Shown here in pieces: positions 32,641 through 45,564 of a DNA stretch of 64,000 nt (position 1 is the stretch's first letter; each line of letters opens with the position of its first letter). The DNA is from Galeopsis tetrahit (taxonomy: Eukaryota; Streptophyta; Magnoliopsida; Lamiales; Lamiaceae). The stretch spans positions 20,587,195 to 20,651,194 of the forward strand of contig OY776126.1 in the NCBI GenBank assembly GCA_963675135.1, given 5' to 3'. The notes beneath the pieces were generated by a model, which saw nothing but the letters and a program-made list of their open reading frames with translations, had not been told where the DNA came from and searched no databases. The position numbers and the translations under genes are program-made.

Positions 32641-33830
32641 CACGAGCTACACTATCATCCATCCAACATGGCTTGATAATAATTTCACCCGCGTCTCCAA
32701 GTTCAAGGGTAGTAGGGGCGATGCATTTGACCCTCCATAGTCCTTCACCCGATTTCAGATTCATAGATTTTTGATTGATTTTTTCGAAATTTATTATCGC
32801 TTTTATTGCTAGGTCGTTTTTAGGGGTGTACCATTTAGCGATGGCACTCCGACCTCTGGTTTTAGCTTGTGAACTTATGACTTTTATCTTTTTTTTTTTT
32901 TTTAATCCAAAAAACTTTTTTTATTGTCATTTTCTTACCGGAGATTTTGCATTTGATATTTGCAGATACATCCCTGTCCTGTCCCAAATTGAGAAATATA
33001 CCACAGTATATAAATCCTGTATAGGTAATTTTCTTTCCTCATTTTTATAATTTTATTTTAGTTATTATTATTATTACTATTATTTTGCAGTTTGCCCTAT
33101 TTATCTATCTTATACTCATTCCCCTTCAAAAGTCAAAACTTGCTCATTTTTTCCATTTGGACATATCAAGACATTGCTTTTTCTATTTTTTTTTCAATTT
33201 ATCTCAACAATTTATTATACATATAATATTATATTTTTCAATTAATGTGTAAAATGTGAATAGATAATTTTGGAAATGAGGGTGGGAGTAAATACTCACT
33301 CCGTCCCTATATTAATTCAATATTTACTGTTTATTTGTAGTTTTTTGTGAGAGTTATTTATTACAATAAAAGTGATAAAATAAAAGATATGAATGTCTTT
33401 TTTATGAGTAATAAAATAAATTATAAAATATTGTGAGTAATAAAATAAAGTAATGATAATGAATTTGGGACATTTATTATTACAGAGTATTATTTTTTTG
33501 TAAATTATAAATCTAAATTGGTAAGGAGGAAAAAGTTTTCTATTTTAAAAATATGAAAGTTATCCATTTTACAATAACTTACACACTTTTTTTATTGGAC
33601 TACCCAATAAAACTTTCACTCTCATAATATCCTTAATTTTACACAAATGATATTACTTTTTCTGTACGCATATACATAAGTCAACTAATTTATTTACTTT
33701 CATATAATTTTTTTTATAAAATCATTCTTCAAAGCTCAACTCATTATTACACTTTTTTAATTGATATGTTCAATTACATTAAAATTATTTTGGAAGGAGT
33801 AGAAATTATCTAGACTAATTTATGATGAAA
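32641..33830. other. Intergenic, upstream of MDH copy 2
   Basis: After the LINE relic the sequence is AT-rich. A weak Stowaway-like left end (ACTCCGTCCCTATATTAATTC, about 33299) occurs without a convincing right end. No gene is seen. Confidence 0.45.
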
Positions 33831-33995
33831 CAAGGTTGGATAGTGGGCGTACATTACAAAGAAGAGAATAGAGCGGGGACCTCACACTCTCCAACATTAA
33901 AACCTGCTCTCTCGCTCTTCTCTTTCTCTCCCCAAATTCTCCGCCTCTCCACTCTACACTTGACTCCTCCTTCAACTCACTTCTAGATTGTGAAG

Positions 33996-36853
33996 ATGAC
34001 GGTCGCAATGTTGAGATCTGTCCTGCGCAGGAGCACCAGGGCGGTTACAGCCTCGTCCTACTTCTCCAGCCGCGGTTTGTCATCCGCGCCGGCGCCGGAA
34101 AGGAAGGTAGCCATTTTGGGTGCAGCCGGAGGGATCGGCCAGCCGCTATCTCTTCTGATGAAGTTGAATCCTCATGTCTCCAGGCTCGCTCTCTACGATA
34201 TCGCCGGAACACCAGGCGTAGCCGCTGATGTTAGCCACATTAACACCAGATCTGAGGTCTTATCCTTTTCCTCCGTCACTTTAAGTCTGAAATTCTGTTG
34301 CTGTTTCTCCATTTTTTGTTTTAATTGATTGTTCACTGGTATATGGTTTTGTATAACGTTTCTCGGCTTATTTCTGGTGTTTGGATCTATGATTGTGTTT
34401 TTATCGTGTCTTCATTGATTTACCTCTACTTTAGAAGAAAAATATGGAGTAATATCCTATGTGTTGATTTTGTTGATTTACATTCTGGTTCTTTGAGGCG
34501 GATCTAATGAAGAAAAATATTGAGCGAAAATAATTGTACTCTATTAAATTTTTTGAAATAACCTTAGTAATACTCTACTAAATAGTAAAAAATAAAATAA
34601 AAAATATCAAGCTTTGTACGTTTTCTGTCTTCACAAATTCATGCATCATCCTATACCATCTATCTCCTAACTTCGTATAAGTATTAGTTGTAGCTTAATT
34701 AGTGTTTATTATGTGGTTCAGTCATGAGTTGATTAATTTGTTAATAAATTTTATTTGAATATGTTAATGATGATTCGAGTTTATATTATTTGTGTTATAT
34801 GTATGTTAAATTCTTTAATTAAGATATATTTTTAATAGTGATCAATTATAATATATTTCCAATGATGATGTTATAGATTGCTTCCAAAAAATAATTACTT
34901 GATAGTGTCAATTGCAATTTCATTTCAATTTTATGTAATATTATTATTTTAGCTTGGGTAGAGTTGTAAGCATTTGAATATTTTATTAATTATCTATTGT
35001 ACCCCCAAATTTAATATGTATGTTCTTATACGTGATTTGTGCTGGTTAATATTGAAATTTATATTGTGTCTGAGGTGCATGCCATATGTCCTGCTTTCTT
35101 CACTGCTGTCTTGCTTCTTTCGTACTTACTGCATCTTTTGGTGTTCTGATGATATATTGTACATTTGCATGTATGTTCAGGTGAAGGGCTATGCAGGGGA
35201 TGCGGAGCTAGGTGAAGCTTTGGAGGGTTCAGATATAGTTGTCATTCCAGCTGGAGTACCCAGAAAGCCTGGGATGACCCGTGATGACCTCTTCAAGATT
35301 AATGCAGGCATTGTCAAATCTCTTTGTGAGGCCATTGCCATCCACTGCCCCAAGGTAACATACCTCTCCACCTCGTACAATTTGTAATAGTGATTTTTAG
35401 GTTGAGGCTTTTCTGTTGATTGAGATAAGAGTATATTAATTGATTTGGGCTTTCCAAAAATCAGGCTCTTGTTGCTATGATCAGCAACCCTGTGAATTCA
35501 ACTGTACCAATCGCTGCTGAAGTGTTCAAGAACAAGGGGGTATATGATGAGAAAAGACTTTTTGGCGTGACCACTCTTGATGTAGTTAGGGCCAAAACCT
35601 TCTATGCTGGCAAGGCTAAAGTCAATGTAGCTGGTATACATACTGTTTTTTGACTTGTAGAATATTGTTGGATAGTGTAAATTTTCGATTTTGCATCTCT
35701 ATTTGTGAATTGCCTAAAACTGTAGCCACTTCGTTTTTTGCAGACGTCAATGTACCTGTTGTTGGTGGTCATGCTGGAGTTACCATTCTCCCTTTGTTTT
35801 CACAAGTATGTATTTGCAGTGGATACGTTCTTTCTCTTTTTCATTAATTGTTCCATCAGTGGGACACTGAAACATTTCTCTTATTATAGGCTACTCCGAA
35901 AGCCAATCTGTCAGATGAAGAGATTACAGCTCTTACAACAAGAACACAAGATGGTGGGACAGAAGTTGTTTTGGCCAAGGCTGGAAAGGGATCAGCCACA
36001 CTTTCCATGGCGTAAGTTGGACTTCTACTTGCTTCATGATACCTTTTTTTTTAAAAATTTGGTTTGTACATTTTTGTGGATGATTTTATCTTGACCAATC
36101 AGTATGATGATGATTATGTATTCAATGCTAGTCGAGTCATCTTATAACAACCAGAAATAATTAACATGATGAGCTTCTTAATAGAAGCTATATGTTTAAA
36201 TGTTATTCTGGTATGTTTTTTAATATCAAGTGTGTTTATGATGCCATGTTACCAGGCAGCAGCTCTCTTTGGTGTTTTATCTTTCATAATTCCAACTTCT
36301 CTTATGACTGCTAATTTATCAAATGTACAGATATGCTGGTGCCATATTCTCTGATGCCCTCTTAAGAGGACTTAATGGGGTCCCAGATGTTGTGGAATGT
36401 TCATTTGTGCAATCTACTGTGACTGAGCTACCTTTCTTTGCATCCAAGGTGCGTCAAACCAAATTCTGATATTTTAATTTGACATTATGCTATGATGCTC
36501 TTAAAAGCTGTATCGGGTTGAAATGATCACATCTGTTATTTGATAACACACTCCCTGCTCCCAGGGATTCCACCAGCTCAGGCCTTCAATTTATCTCTCT
36601 GTGCCTACCTTTGCAACTTGCTATTGCATGAGATAGCATGATCTATAAATGTTTATGGTTTATTTATTTAGGTACAGGAGATAAATGTTAATTTCTTTAA
36701 TTTTATTAACAGGTGAGACTTGGCAAGAATGGTGTTGAGGAAGTCCTAGGTTTGGGTCCTCTATCTGATTATGAGCAACAAGGACTTGAAGCCCTCTTGC
36801 CTGAGTTGAAAAGTTCTATCGAAAAGGGCATTGCTTTCGTCCATGGCAATTGA
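33996..36853 (+). CDS. Mitochondrial malate dehydrogenase (NAD-dependent), tandem copy 2
   Basis: Seven exons: 33996-34256, 35181-35354, 35465-35633, 35744-35805, 35890-36011, 36331-36448 and 36713-36853, giving 348 residues, the normal plant mMDH length. The first six exons have exactly the same lengths and phases as those of the fused gene at 23768. Residues 1-30 are a mitochondrial presequence (Ser/Arg-rich, few acids). Motifs are GAAGGIGQPLS, VPRKPGMTRDD, NPVNST, LDVVRA and GGHAGVT. The enzyme interconverts malate and oxaloacetate with NAD in the matrix. It ends KGIAFVHGN and stop, just where copy 1 continues into SDH3. The ATG at 33996 is used; a longer frame from 33990 would need GTG. 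The leader before the ATG shares an ACATTACAAAGAAGAGAATAG-like block with copy 1. Confidence 0.96.
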
Positions 36854-37460
36854 AGAGGCGGCAGGCCAAATTACCTTTAATTTTTAAATTACGAATCACA
36901 ATTTTGCATAATTTGCTAATGTTGTATCTTCCCTCTATTACTGAACTGCGCATCTTGCCTCGCAAGAGTCTAGGTAATAAGTGAGTAATTTTGTTTGACC
37001 TGCAAACAAATGCAGTTTAGTGGATTTGATTTTCCGGGATTTGATAGCCCAAAAGTTGGCATGCCTCTGTGTTATTTGAGGTGCGAGGAACTTGAATTAT
37101 GTGTTTAATTAGCTTAGTTGAATAAATGCAGATGTCTGAATTGTCTTTGGTATGCTGCAGACGTTGGTTTATATCGTCTTTTAATTTCTACTTTCAAATA
37201 TGGAATTTATAAACCTGCATTAGGCATTCGGGCCGACAGAAGGACAATAAACATTGTTGTGAACGACATGTTCTCACTTTATAGTTCATACTGACCAGGG
37301 AAAATTTCTATTCAATTTTCATGTTGTCAAATTTCGCTTTCAACGTTTGAGTATTAAGATTCAGAAGTTCCAAGTGTTTTGGGCATGTGACAAATAATGT
37401 TTTTTTTGCATTCTAGCACTTCTTAATTCCGAATTAGTGATATTTACTTTTTTGCAATTA
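36854..37460. other. 3' untranslated region of MDH copy 2 and spacer
   Basis: The probable 3' untranslated sequence runs a few hundred bases. Nothing else is recognised. Confidence 0.45.
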
Positions 37461-37715
37461 CTCCCTCCATCCATGAAAAGTAGGGACATGGGGATGGGGC
37501 ACATGTTTTAAGAAGAAGATAGATAAAGTAAGGGTATTGTAGGGTATTGTGGGGTCCATTTTGAATAAAGTGATTGTTTGTGAATAAAGTTGATGGCAAT
37601 TTGAGTAATTAAGTGATGGTTGAAGGGGGATAGTTTTAAAAAAAAAGGTATGAGACTACATTTTGTGGACAAAGAATATAGGGCAAATGTGACTACTTTT
37701 CGTGGACGGAGGGAG
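37461..37715. mobile_element. Stowaway-like (Tc1/Mariner) MITE
   Basis: A 255-bp element with ends CTCCCTCCATCCATGAAAAG and, in reverse, CTCCCTCCGTCCACGAAAAG. It is flanked by the dinucleotide TA on both sides (37459-37460 and 37716-37717). The CTCCCTCCGTCC end plus TA duplication is diagnostic of Stowaway. It lies downstream of MDH copy 2. Confidence 0.88.
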
Positions 37716-37717
37716 TA

Positions 37718-39654
37718 TAAATTATGACGAATTAAAGATATAAAATTATATCAAAAGGTCAAGTCTGATCCCTCTGAAGCATTATCTCATTTTGCAGCAT
37801 TATCTCTTTAAGCAATTTACAGGCCGATAATCCAGTCGCATTTACAAAAAAGGGCTTCTTCAAATAAAATTTATACTTTTTTAGTTTTATCAAGTACCCG
37901 GCTACCCACCTCATTTGAGAAAAAAACTTATATTTTTCTCGAGGCATCTTCAACAAAATGTGTTGCATAATATAACTCATGATTTTACAATTAATACAGA
38001 AGCTATGATTCAGATGATATTCTGAGCAAACAAAATAAGAAAGGAGGATAATGACTGAAGTTTTAAGAGGTATTTTATAAATATTTATGTATAAAGTAAA
38101 GAAATTGATTGTATTGCATAATTTGCATCTTACCAAAAGTAGTGACATTTTATGTAAATTTGTAAATAATGTAATGGTGGGAATTTATGGAGTGTTTTCC
38201 ATTTTTGGGGTGTAAAAATTATTACAGGACGTCAAAAAAAAAAAAAAAGTGTGAAGCTTTTTAAAGGGAATACAATTTATACAAAAGGAATGATTTCAGA
38301 TAGCCTACAATGGATGGAAAATGAAAATCAAAATAAGTTGCATTAAATCCTCAAACCAATATCTCCAGAACAACATTAAAGGATCCAGTAGAGTGATCTT
38401 CTTACCATTGTCCTCTATTTGAAGGGCAGTGCAAAGGGATAATAATACCTAGCTATAGTTTGGCATAAAAACAAAGCCCTAATGTTCAATTTCTAACCTA
38501 AAACAAAGCAAATCCCGTCCCATTGAAATTTTAAAAACACTTTGTAACATGAGCAATGGGGCATAGAGTGTAATCAATACAAGTGGGGTTCTATATAAGC
38601 ACAAATATAAACAAATCCCTCCATCAATACACCAGTGAATACCTGCTTATTACTTCCTAATGAATAGATTAAGATTTTGTTATACTGCATCGTCTATGTT
38701 CATGGAACAACCAAAATACTCAAATCCTGGTGAAGCAATGGGCATATATAAAGATCCAGGTTCATTTCAAATGGTACCCAAGAAAGGCACCTGAAAGATA
38801 AACCTATCTCCACCTGAAGCTTACGTAGTCACAAGCAAGCAATTTATAGAAAGTATCTCCAGGTCCTGCTCTTGAAAAATATCATCTTCAAATCCATTTA
38901 GCTCAACAATTAAATATCACACAACAAAATGCATTATAAATTAAATTTCTCTCATCAAATTTTCAGTTGATCTTCTCGAGTCAAAAGAACAGTAGTTAAG
39001 GTATCATTAAGGAATACAGCACATAAGGAACATAAAACCTTCCATTTTTATATGATCACAAATTAACGAACTGAATAACTAACAAGATTACCAAAACCTT
39101 AGTTCAAGCCAAGAAATAAGTACAACAATACAGTGAAGGCCAGGGATCAATTAAAAAGAACAATCAAATAGTATTATAGAACGTGAAGGAGTAAGATTTA
39201 CGAGGGAAAGCTTCACATACATATGAGCTAGGGAGAGAAAATGCATAAGTTCTCTTTAGGCCCATTTAAAGTGTGCATCAAAACTCACGATAACAACTAA
39301 ATTTAGTAGCAATTAAGTTGAATGAATCATTTGTATACAAAAACTAAACTAGGCAAAGCCAACTCTATCGATAAGTGAACAAATTTCTCGTAACCGAGCT
39401 CTTGGCATATATATTCAAGATAGATATATCAACAATCAAATTTGACAAAAAATACTTATAGTAGTTATGGTACAAGACCTTCCATATACATACAATCTAA
39501 AGTGCATCAGCAATTTAGGCTATTTAGCATAATTAACAATTACAACTAACTAGAAGCGGTAAGACACTATCTGGAGTACATAGAATTCTTTCACCTAGCA
39601 TAAAATACGACCCACAAATTTCATCACAAGATAAGAAGACAAGACACAATTGTA
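37718..39654. other. Intergenic, no gene supported
   Basis: Small frames here show no domain. Much of 38300-43600 has the T-rich, TGCAG-containing look of transcribed non-coding sequence when read on the minus strand. It could belong to a long spliced 3' end of the RNA-binding gene at 43664; this is only a guess. Confidence 0.35.
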
Positions 39655-39662
39655 ATTAGAAG

Positions 39663-40822
39663 TGTAGTTGTTAGAGGCGCACAGGGCCCTCTATCGCCAA
39701 AGACAAGAGGTGTGCCTCTCGAACACATGTATAAAGTTTTTTTAAAGAAAAATATTACACGTGCCTATTACTCGTCAATTTCATAACATGACCATTTTAG
39801 AAGTTGAATTTGTTTCTAATTAAGTGTCACTTTAACTATTTCTCTGCATTTCTTCAAAATTTATCGTCATTTGTATACCTAAAAAATCTCAGGATATCTT
39901 TTGGATTAATACAAGTTCAACTGGGGGTAAATATGCCAAAATTTTATGTTACTTAATTTGATACAAAATTTCTAAAACAACTCTTATAATGAAACAAAGG
40001 GAGTACTATTTCTAAAAGGTAAAGACTTTTATGAAAAATTTCAATGAAACAAGATCCGTGAAAATTGCCCATAACCCGCCCAAAATTTTGTATCACATAT
40101 TATAACTAAACCTCATATGACTTGGAAGGCCTACACAGTATTACGTCTTTATGCTTAACATGATTTCTTGCTATCCGAGTGATACGGATTCTAAAACTAA
40201 AAATGAGTATGATAATAAATTATTAGTTAAGAAATTTGGTGTGCTGGTGAATGGATCCACGAGCTTAGTTAGGCAATCCCCTGATTTTTTGGATTATGAT
40301 CCGGACGAAAAACAGGTCAGATCAAACAGAAGCCTCCTTCCTATTTTAAATGTTTTTCACAGTGAAAATTTTAATGGGAGGCCTACTCTTTCTTGAATAA
40401 AAAGATTTGCCAAATATATTGCTATGGGAATGAGATATATTCTTATCGAAGTCTAAAGTTGTCAAATCTCTTGGTATGGGAGGAGATATATGTTTCTAAA
40501 AAACATGGTACAAGTCATAAAAAAAAAAAACCACTAGACAACAGCGAGAGAAAAGACGGTGGCTGTGCCTATTCTTCTACTTTTTACCAAGTTTCCCTTA
40601 CACCTAGGCCAGAATTTAGTGTTGTTTTCCTGTTTAGGATTCGCTCACTGTTTCCTTCTAAGATTTTATGTCTAAAACTTGCTTTATATCCTAAAAATAA
40701 TACACCTAAAAAGTCACAAAAGGCACATGGAGGTGCTCGGCCAGTGAATTGCACCCACCTCGGCTATGAATAGGCGCAAACTCTGAGCCCTGCACACCCT
40801 AGGCGTGCCCCTTACAAATATG
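39663..40822. mobile_element. Probable hAT-like non-autonomous element
   Basis: An 8-bp direct repeat ATTAGAAG flanks the segment (39655-39662 and 40823-40830). The ends are imperfect inverted repeats: left TGTAGTTGTTAGAGGCGCAC, right in reverse CATATTTGTAAGGGGCACGC, about 12 of the first 19 positions matching. The ends are GC-rich against an AT-rich background. Two open frames (40151-40396, 81 residues; 40393-40773, 126 residues) lie inside. I recognise neither, and they may be captured or chance frames. An 8-bp duplication suggests hAT. Confidence 0.5.
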
Positions 40823-40830
40823 ATTAGAAG

Positions 40831-43663
40831 GCGATTTATCTAAAAGTATCTCCCCGTCAAGAGTTAAGCATCTTATTACAATATGATTTGGCAAAAGGCC
40901 TTTGATTATTTTAAAATTGTCCCTAGAAGTTTGTTAAGTCTGCAAAATATCAAGCCACATTATTATTTTGTTTAATATCACTTCAAAACATTTCGCAGGA
41001 AATTACGTATAAGCATCATAAGTCACGTTTCAACCAATTAACAAGACTGCACCCGCAAGCTAAGTCTAGTGATCAGCGCATCACTTAACTTGAGCAATGT
41101 ATCAAATTCAAGAGGAGGTGATAAAGAGTGTATAATTTGAGAACCTCATTTATACATGTGCAAACAGTAATGTGTTGTTTAATTGGCTATTTTTCATTTT
41201 ATAAGAACCATAAATACATGTTTGCATTCACCAGGCAAATCAGGAGGAGGTACACATGACAATATATGTGGGCCAGATTCTATATTATTCAAATATTTTG
41301 TTTCTTAATAGTTTTCAAAGCTGAATGAAACAGACACACAGTATATATTCAAATATGACAGGATAATATGTACATATGCATGTAACACACTAAAAATAAT
41401 ACTCCGTATGTATAAACTAAACAAGATTAACTCCAAAAACTACAGCATATAGGTGATTATAGGCAGGCTAATTTGTGTTTCAAGAGACAATTTCAACATA
41501 TCGCGTATCAGCATACTGTAGCAAAATTGGTTATCCAATTGTTTGAGAACAAAAATTCTACAGAACAACTAGTTCAAATGCATCTTGAGGCCGTGTTTTA
41601 ATGCTTTGGCAATCCATATCAGATAAGATTAGCATTTTTCGAAGCATTTTGTAGTCAAACCAATAGGGACGGATTAAAAAATCAACACAAGAAACATAAC
41701 AAACACCAAACATCAAAAGGGAGTGCATAATGTCAAAGCATTTCACTATAAAAGTAGGCATATAAATTAAATTGTTTTCATACATAAAGGTACCAACTAC
41801 TAGTCTTTCCTCACCCACAACCACACTCATTCGGCATTTCCAGAAAGGCAGTCTAACTCACTTAAAAATACGAGTAATCACAGAAGATCACATCATAAGG
41901 CGCAGATGGAGTGAAGTAGATGCCAAATAACAGAGCAAATCAAAATCATCAAGCCATTGCCAGCAAAATCAACGGAACCACTAAGGCTACTGCACCAACA
42001 AGCTGGTCATAACCTGAATAAAACGTCCATTCACAACTCAATATATCATTCCACATCCAACCAACATAAGATTCAAAGTAAGAGAACACGCAACCAGAAA
42101 AACAACAAAATAGGAACCAACGACAGAGGGATAAAGAAAGGACTCTCTATTGTTCAAAACACGAGTAAAAGGAATATAATGTCCCGAAGGACTTTATCAC
42201 ACCCAATCAAAGGCATAAAAAAATTCACATCCCAAGAAAATAACACATACAGCTGCTCAAGACATGCGTTAGAAGGAACCTGACAAGTGACAATCCACAT
42301 GTCTTATAGAACATGCAAATATGTACACCACTTGAACAACTTGTACTATGAAACAACGGATAGATACACACGATAATACCATGTAAAATAGGATTACATC
42401 TCAACAGCATGAAATCCCGAGTCTTTAATAGCAGCACGCCAACATTACAGTTCAAAAAGGCCATGTTCACTACACATCAAATTTTAGAAAGCTCAAACAA
42501 CACTCATAAGAAGGAAATTATATGAGGCAACAGCTAGAAAGATGTACCCAGAAGCAGTCAATAAAAGCACAAGATAAGTTAGCTCGAAGAGATGAAGCAA
42601 CTTAAATTACTGAAGATAACACTATAAAGACTGCATGTCATCGACCCATATATTACCATTTTAAATAAGACAAATTAGAAATAAAAGATTCTTAAGGTAG
42701 GAATATCTACAAAGCAAACCAAGTAAAAAACACAAATAGATACGGAGCTAGTTCCAAATTCAGTCAATTTTTCAAGTTTTATTAGATAAGATAACATAAA
42801 CCTCAGCCAATCAATACTATTACCCAAGCTTCTTGCAGTACCATACACCGCGCCAAAGGAAAATACTATGATTGAGAATCCACCCTAATCGAACCAAATT
42901 TCACTAGATAGAATCTGGGGACAAGCAAACCACTCACGAAGGCAAATATCAGTTGCCTCAATCTACCCTCATCACTAATTTTGAAACACCACATATAAGA
43001 ATCTGCGCATTGAAATCAGATAATAACTCATAATAGCGCAACCATATGTACTCACAAGTGATAGCAAATGTATCATGCAAGTAAAGCTTATACCACAAAC
43101 AGCAAGTCAACTGGATTACGCAGGATCTGTAGATTGATTTTTTGGTCTCTCAAATAATAACACCGAGATTCATCTCATACAAGTATTCTTATACACAAGT
43201 CCTGCAAGTGAATTACCAGTTACAAGAAAAGTAACAAAAGCTAATACATTTCCATGCAGCAGATTACCATAGAAGAGGACAGTACACAAAAGCAAATCAC
43301 CCAAAAAAAGAGACTAGTTCTGGATTGTCATGCACACAAACTGCCAATCTTGGAAACCATAGGAAAGGATTTTAGACATTGAGCTAAGACCCAATTCAAC
43401 TTCTTGAGAAACACAGAAACAGAGAATGACAGTTACATAAGCGCAAGTAAATGAGGAAGCACAGAACCAAAAACCAGTCAAGATAGCCTTCACAAGATTA
43501 TAGAGATGCTTAAACCCTCAATTAAGAATCTCATTGAAGCATATAACCATGAAGCTCTGAGACAGGCAAATAACACCTCGCATGGGAACAAAAAGTAGCA
43601 GACCTGTAGCAAATAATGGGCAGGCAAGGGCAAAGCTTTAAAGATATGGTAAAGGAAACTACC
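40831..43663. other. Long stretch without a supported gene
   Basis: No frame in either strand has recognisable domain content. Read on the minus strand, a possible splice donor (GAG|GTAGTT) directly follows the stop of the RNA-binding gene at 43664. So part of this region may be its 3' untranslated region with introns, a situation known for UBA2 genes. I cannot place the exons. Confidence 0.35.
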
Positions 43664-44929
43664 TCAGTAGTAAGGGGGCATTCCCTGGTAGGCTCCACCA
43701 GGCGAAATTCTAGTTCCTGCTGGTTGATTATGCTGACCTTGATAGCCACCAGACGGTAAATTGTGATGTGCACTCGGTGGATAATCTCCAGAACCCATCC
43801 CAGCTGAGTTAGGTGGCATCCCATAGAAAGATGACACACGGCCTGCAGCCCCCATTCCACTTCCAACCCCACCCAATGCACCACTGCTACCACCATATCC
43901 ACCACCATATGCAGTTCCAATATGAGAACCACCACCATAAGGCCCACCTATCCCAGAACCATACCCTCCACTACCCCCTAAATTGGATCCTGCAGCTTGA
44001 CTTGGAATGGCCGGTAAACCAGGACCACCCACACCAGCCCCAACATTAGCTCCTAAACTTCCAGAATAACCACCATATTGTCCACCATAATGTCCTCCCG
44101 GTACTGCTCCCATTCCATCCCCATTCCCCATAGGATTCGAAGCCCCAACTCCAGGAGGTTTGCCTCTTTTTCCATCAATAGCCAGCTTACAGTTCAATTG
44201 GTGGCCATCAATAGACTTTATGGGATCCACTAAAGAAGCCCTGGCAGCCTCGGCAGTTTTATAAACAAACAACGCAAAACCCTTAGACTTCCCAGTGGCC
44301 TTGTCAAAACCCAATGGCCCCTCCTCGACCTCCCCATACATTGTAAAGTGTTGGAGAAGTCTCTCGGGCGCCATATCATACGGCACATTGGCCACATAAA
44401 TCTTCCGCATTGATACATCCACCTGACTACTAATTCCTCCTCCACCACTGGCTCCAGGCCCAGCGCCACCTGACATTCCGGCAGCAGCAAGCTGCGTAAC
44501 CGTCATCCTGCCATCAATTTTTTTGCTCGGTTCCTTCAACGCCATTATTGCACCATCAACATGTTTGAAAGTAATAAATCCATATCCTTTCGACTTACCT
44601 GTTGCCTTATCAAGGATGACAACGGCTTCGTCCAACTCTCCATAGGATGAAAAAAGAGCGCGGAGCTTCTCCGTGGTGGTTTCCCAGCCGAGGCCGCGGA
44701 TGAATAGCTTCCTCAGCGCCGTATCTCGGTCGGCAAATGATCGGACGGCGTCGAGGACATCAGGGTGGCGGATAAGGGCGTTTTGGACAATTTCGAGAAG
44801 CTGATCACGGGTGAATGGCTCCAGAATCCTGCAGGCATCGTCGGCGGTGAGCATGATCGGATTGAAGGCGTCGGATTCGGCATTGAGGACGGCGTTATCG
44901 TCGATTTTGCGTTTTTTGATTGGGTCCAT
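43664..44929 (-). CDS. UBA2-type RNA-binding protein with two RRMs (UBP1-associated protein 2C-like)
   Basis: A single coding exon of 421 residues starts MDPIKKRKID. Residues 30-70 carry a conserved helical part (RDQLLEIVQNALIRHPDVLDAVRSF) typical of UBA2 proteins. RRM1 (about 74-148) has RNP2 LFIRGL and RNP1 KGYGFITF. RRM2 (about 176-250) has RNP2 IYVANV and RNP1 KGFALFVY. The C-terminus (260-421) is Gly/Tyr/Ser-rich, like hnRNP tails. UBA2 proteins are nuclear, bind U-rich 3' untranslated regions with UBP1, and are tied to mRNA stability, wounding and senescence. The gene is divergently arranged with the NUMOD3 gene at 45565, about 630 bp apart, so they may share a promoter region. The 2A/2B/2C assignment rests on length and overall look. 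Confidence 0.9.
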   Translation of the reverse strand: MDPIKKRKIDDNAVLNAESDAFNPIMLTADDACRILEPFTRDQLLEIVQNALIRHPDVLDAVRSFADRDTALRKLFIRGLGWETTTEKLRALFSSYGELDEAVVILDKATGKSKGYGFITFKHVDGAIMALKEPSKKIDGRMTVTQLAAAGMSGGAGPGASGGGGISSQVDVSMRKIYVANVPYDMAPERLLQHFTMYGEVEEGPLGFDKATGKSKGFALFVYKTAEAARASLVDPIKSIDGHQLNCKLAIDGKRGKPPGVGASNPMGNGDGMGAVPGGHYGGQYGGYSGSLGANVGAGVGGPGLPAIPSQAAGSNLGGSGGYGSGIGGPYGGGSHIGTAYGGGYGGSSGALGGVGSGMGAAGRVSSFYGMPPNSAGMGSGDYPPSAHHNLPSGGYQGQHNQPAGTRISPGGAYQGMPPYY

Positions 44930-45564
44930 TGATAAGAAGTAGCTAAGAGTGTAAAACCCTCAATTGAATTGAAGCAAAATTAGATAGATTGGTCTGTCTG
45001 TATATAACTTGTTGGGAGTTTTATATTGGGCTTGCCCATATAATTAGTATTTTTATTCTCCAAACAAAAAAAAAAAAAAAAAAAAGGAGTTTTTCTCGAA
45101 TAAAACAATTTTGTAAATAATCAGCCTACTAAATAATCTATTTTAACATTTCATGTCAATATTAATTTAAAATAATTAACGATTTGTTCTAATATAGATA
45201 AATAAATATATTAAAACCTCGATAACAATATGTATTAGAAATAATTTGGTGTGAATAATTAGAACACGAACTTTTAGAGTTAAAACTCTAGAATATTTGA
45301 TAAAATTTTAAGTGAAACTTATTTACCATAAAAAAACTGAATTTATACCATAACACTTTTAGAATTACTGATATTAAAAAATCTAGTAAAAAATGAATGA
45401 TATAAATAAAATACTAGTAAAATAATGTATGAAATCAAACACCACAAAAAGATATCGATATGAGGTGGGCAGAATAATAAGCCCCAGCGTATGATTTGTG
45501 TTGTATGTCCCTTCCATTTCAAGAATTGCATTTGTTGCTCTGATTTCCACTCACGCAATCTGCG
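44930..45564. other. Divergent intergenic region between UBA2-like and NUMOD3 genes
   Basis: This roughly 630-bp spacer lies between two divergent starts. It contains an A-run of about 20 at 45066-45085. No other feature is recognised. Confidence 0.5.

Noticed and set aside
33299..33500. Stowaway-like sequence (ACTCCGTCCC start)
   Set aside because: The right end does not match as an inverted repeat and no TA-flanked border could be set.
42225..42470. 81-residue minus-strand frame in the gene-poor stretch
   Set aside because: Hydrophobic and Cys-rich by chance; no signal or domain, and not supported by neighbours.
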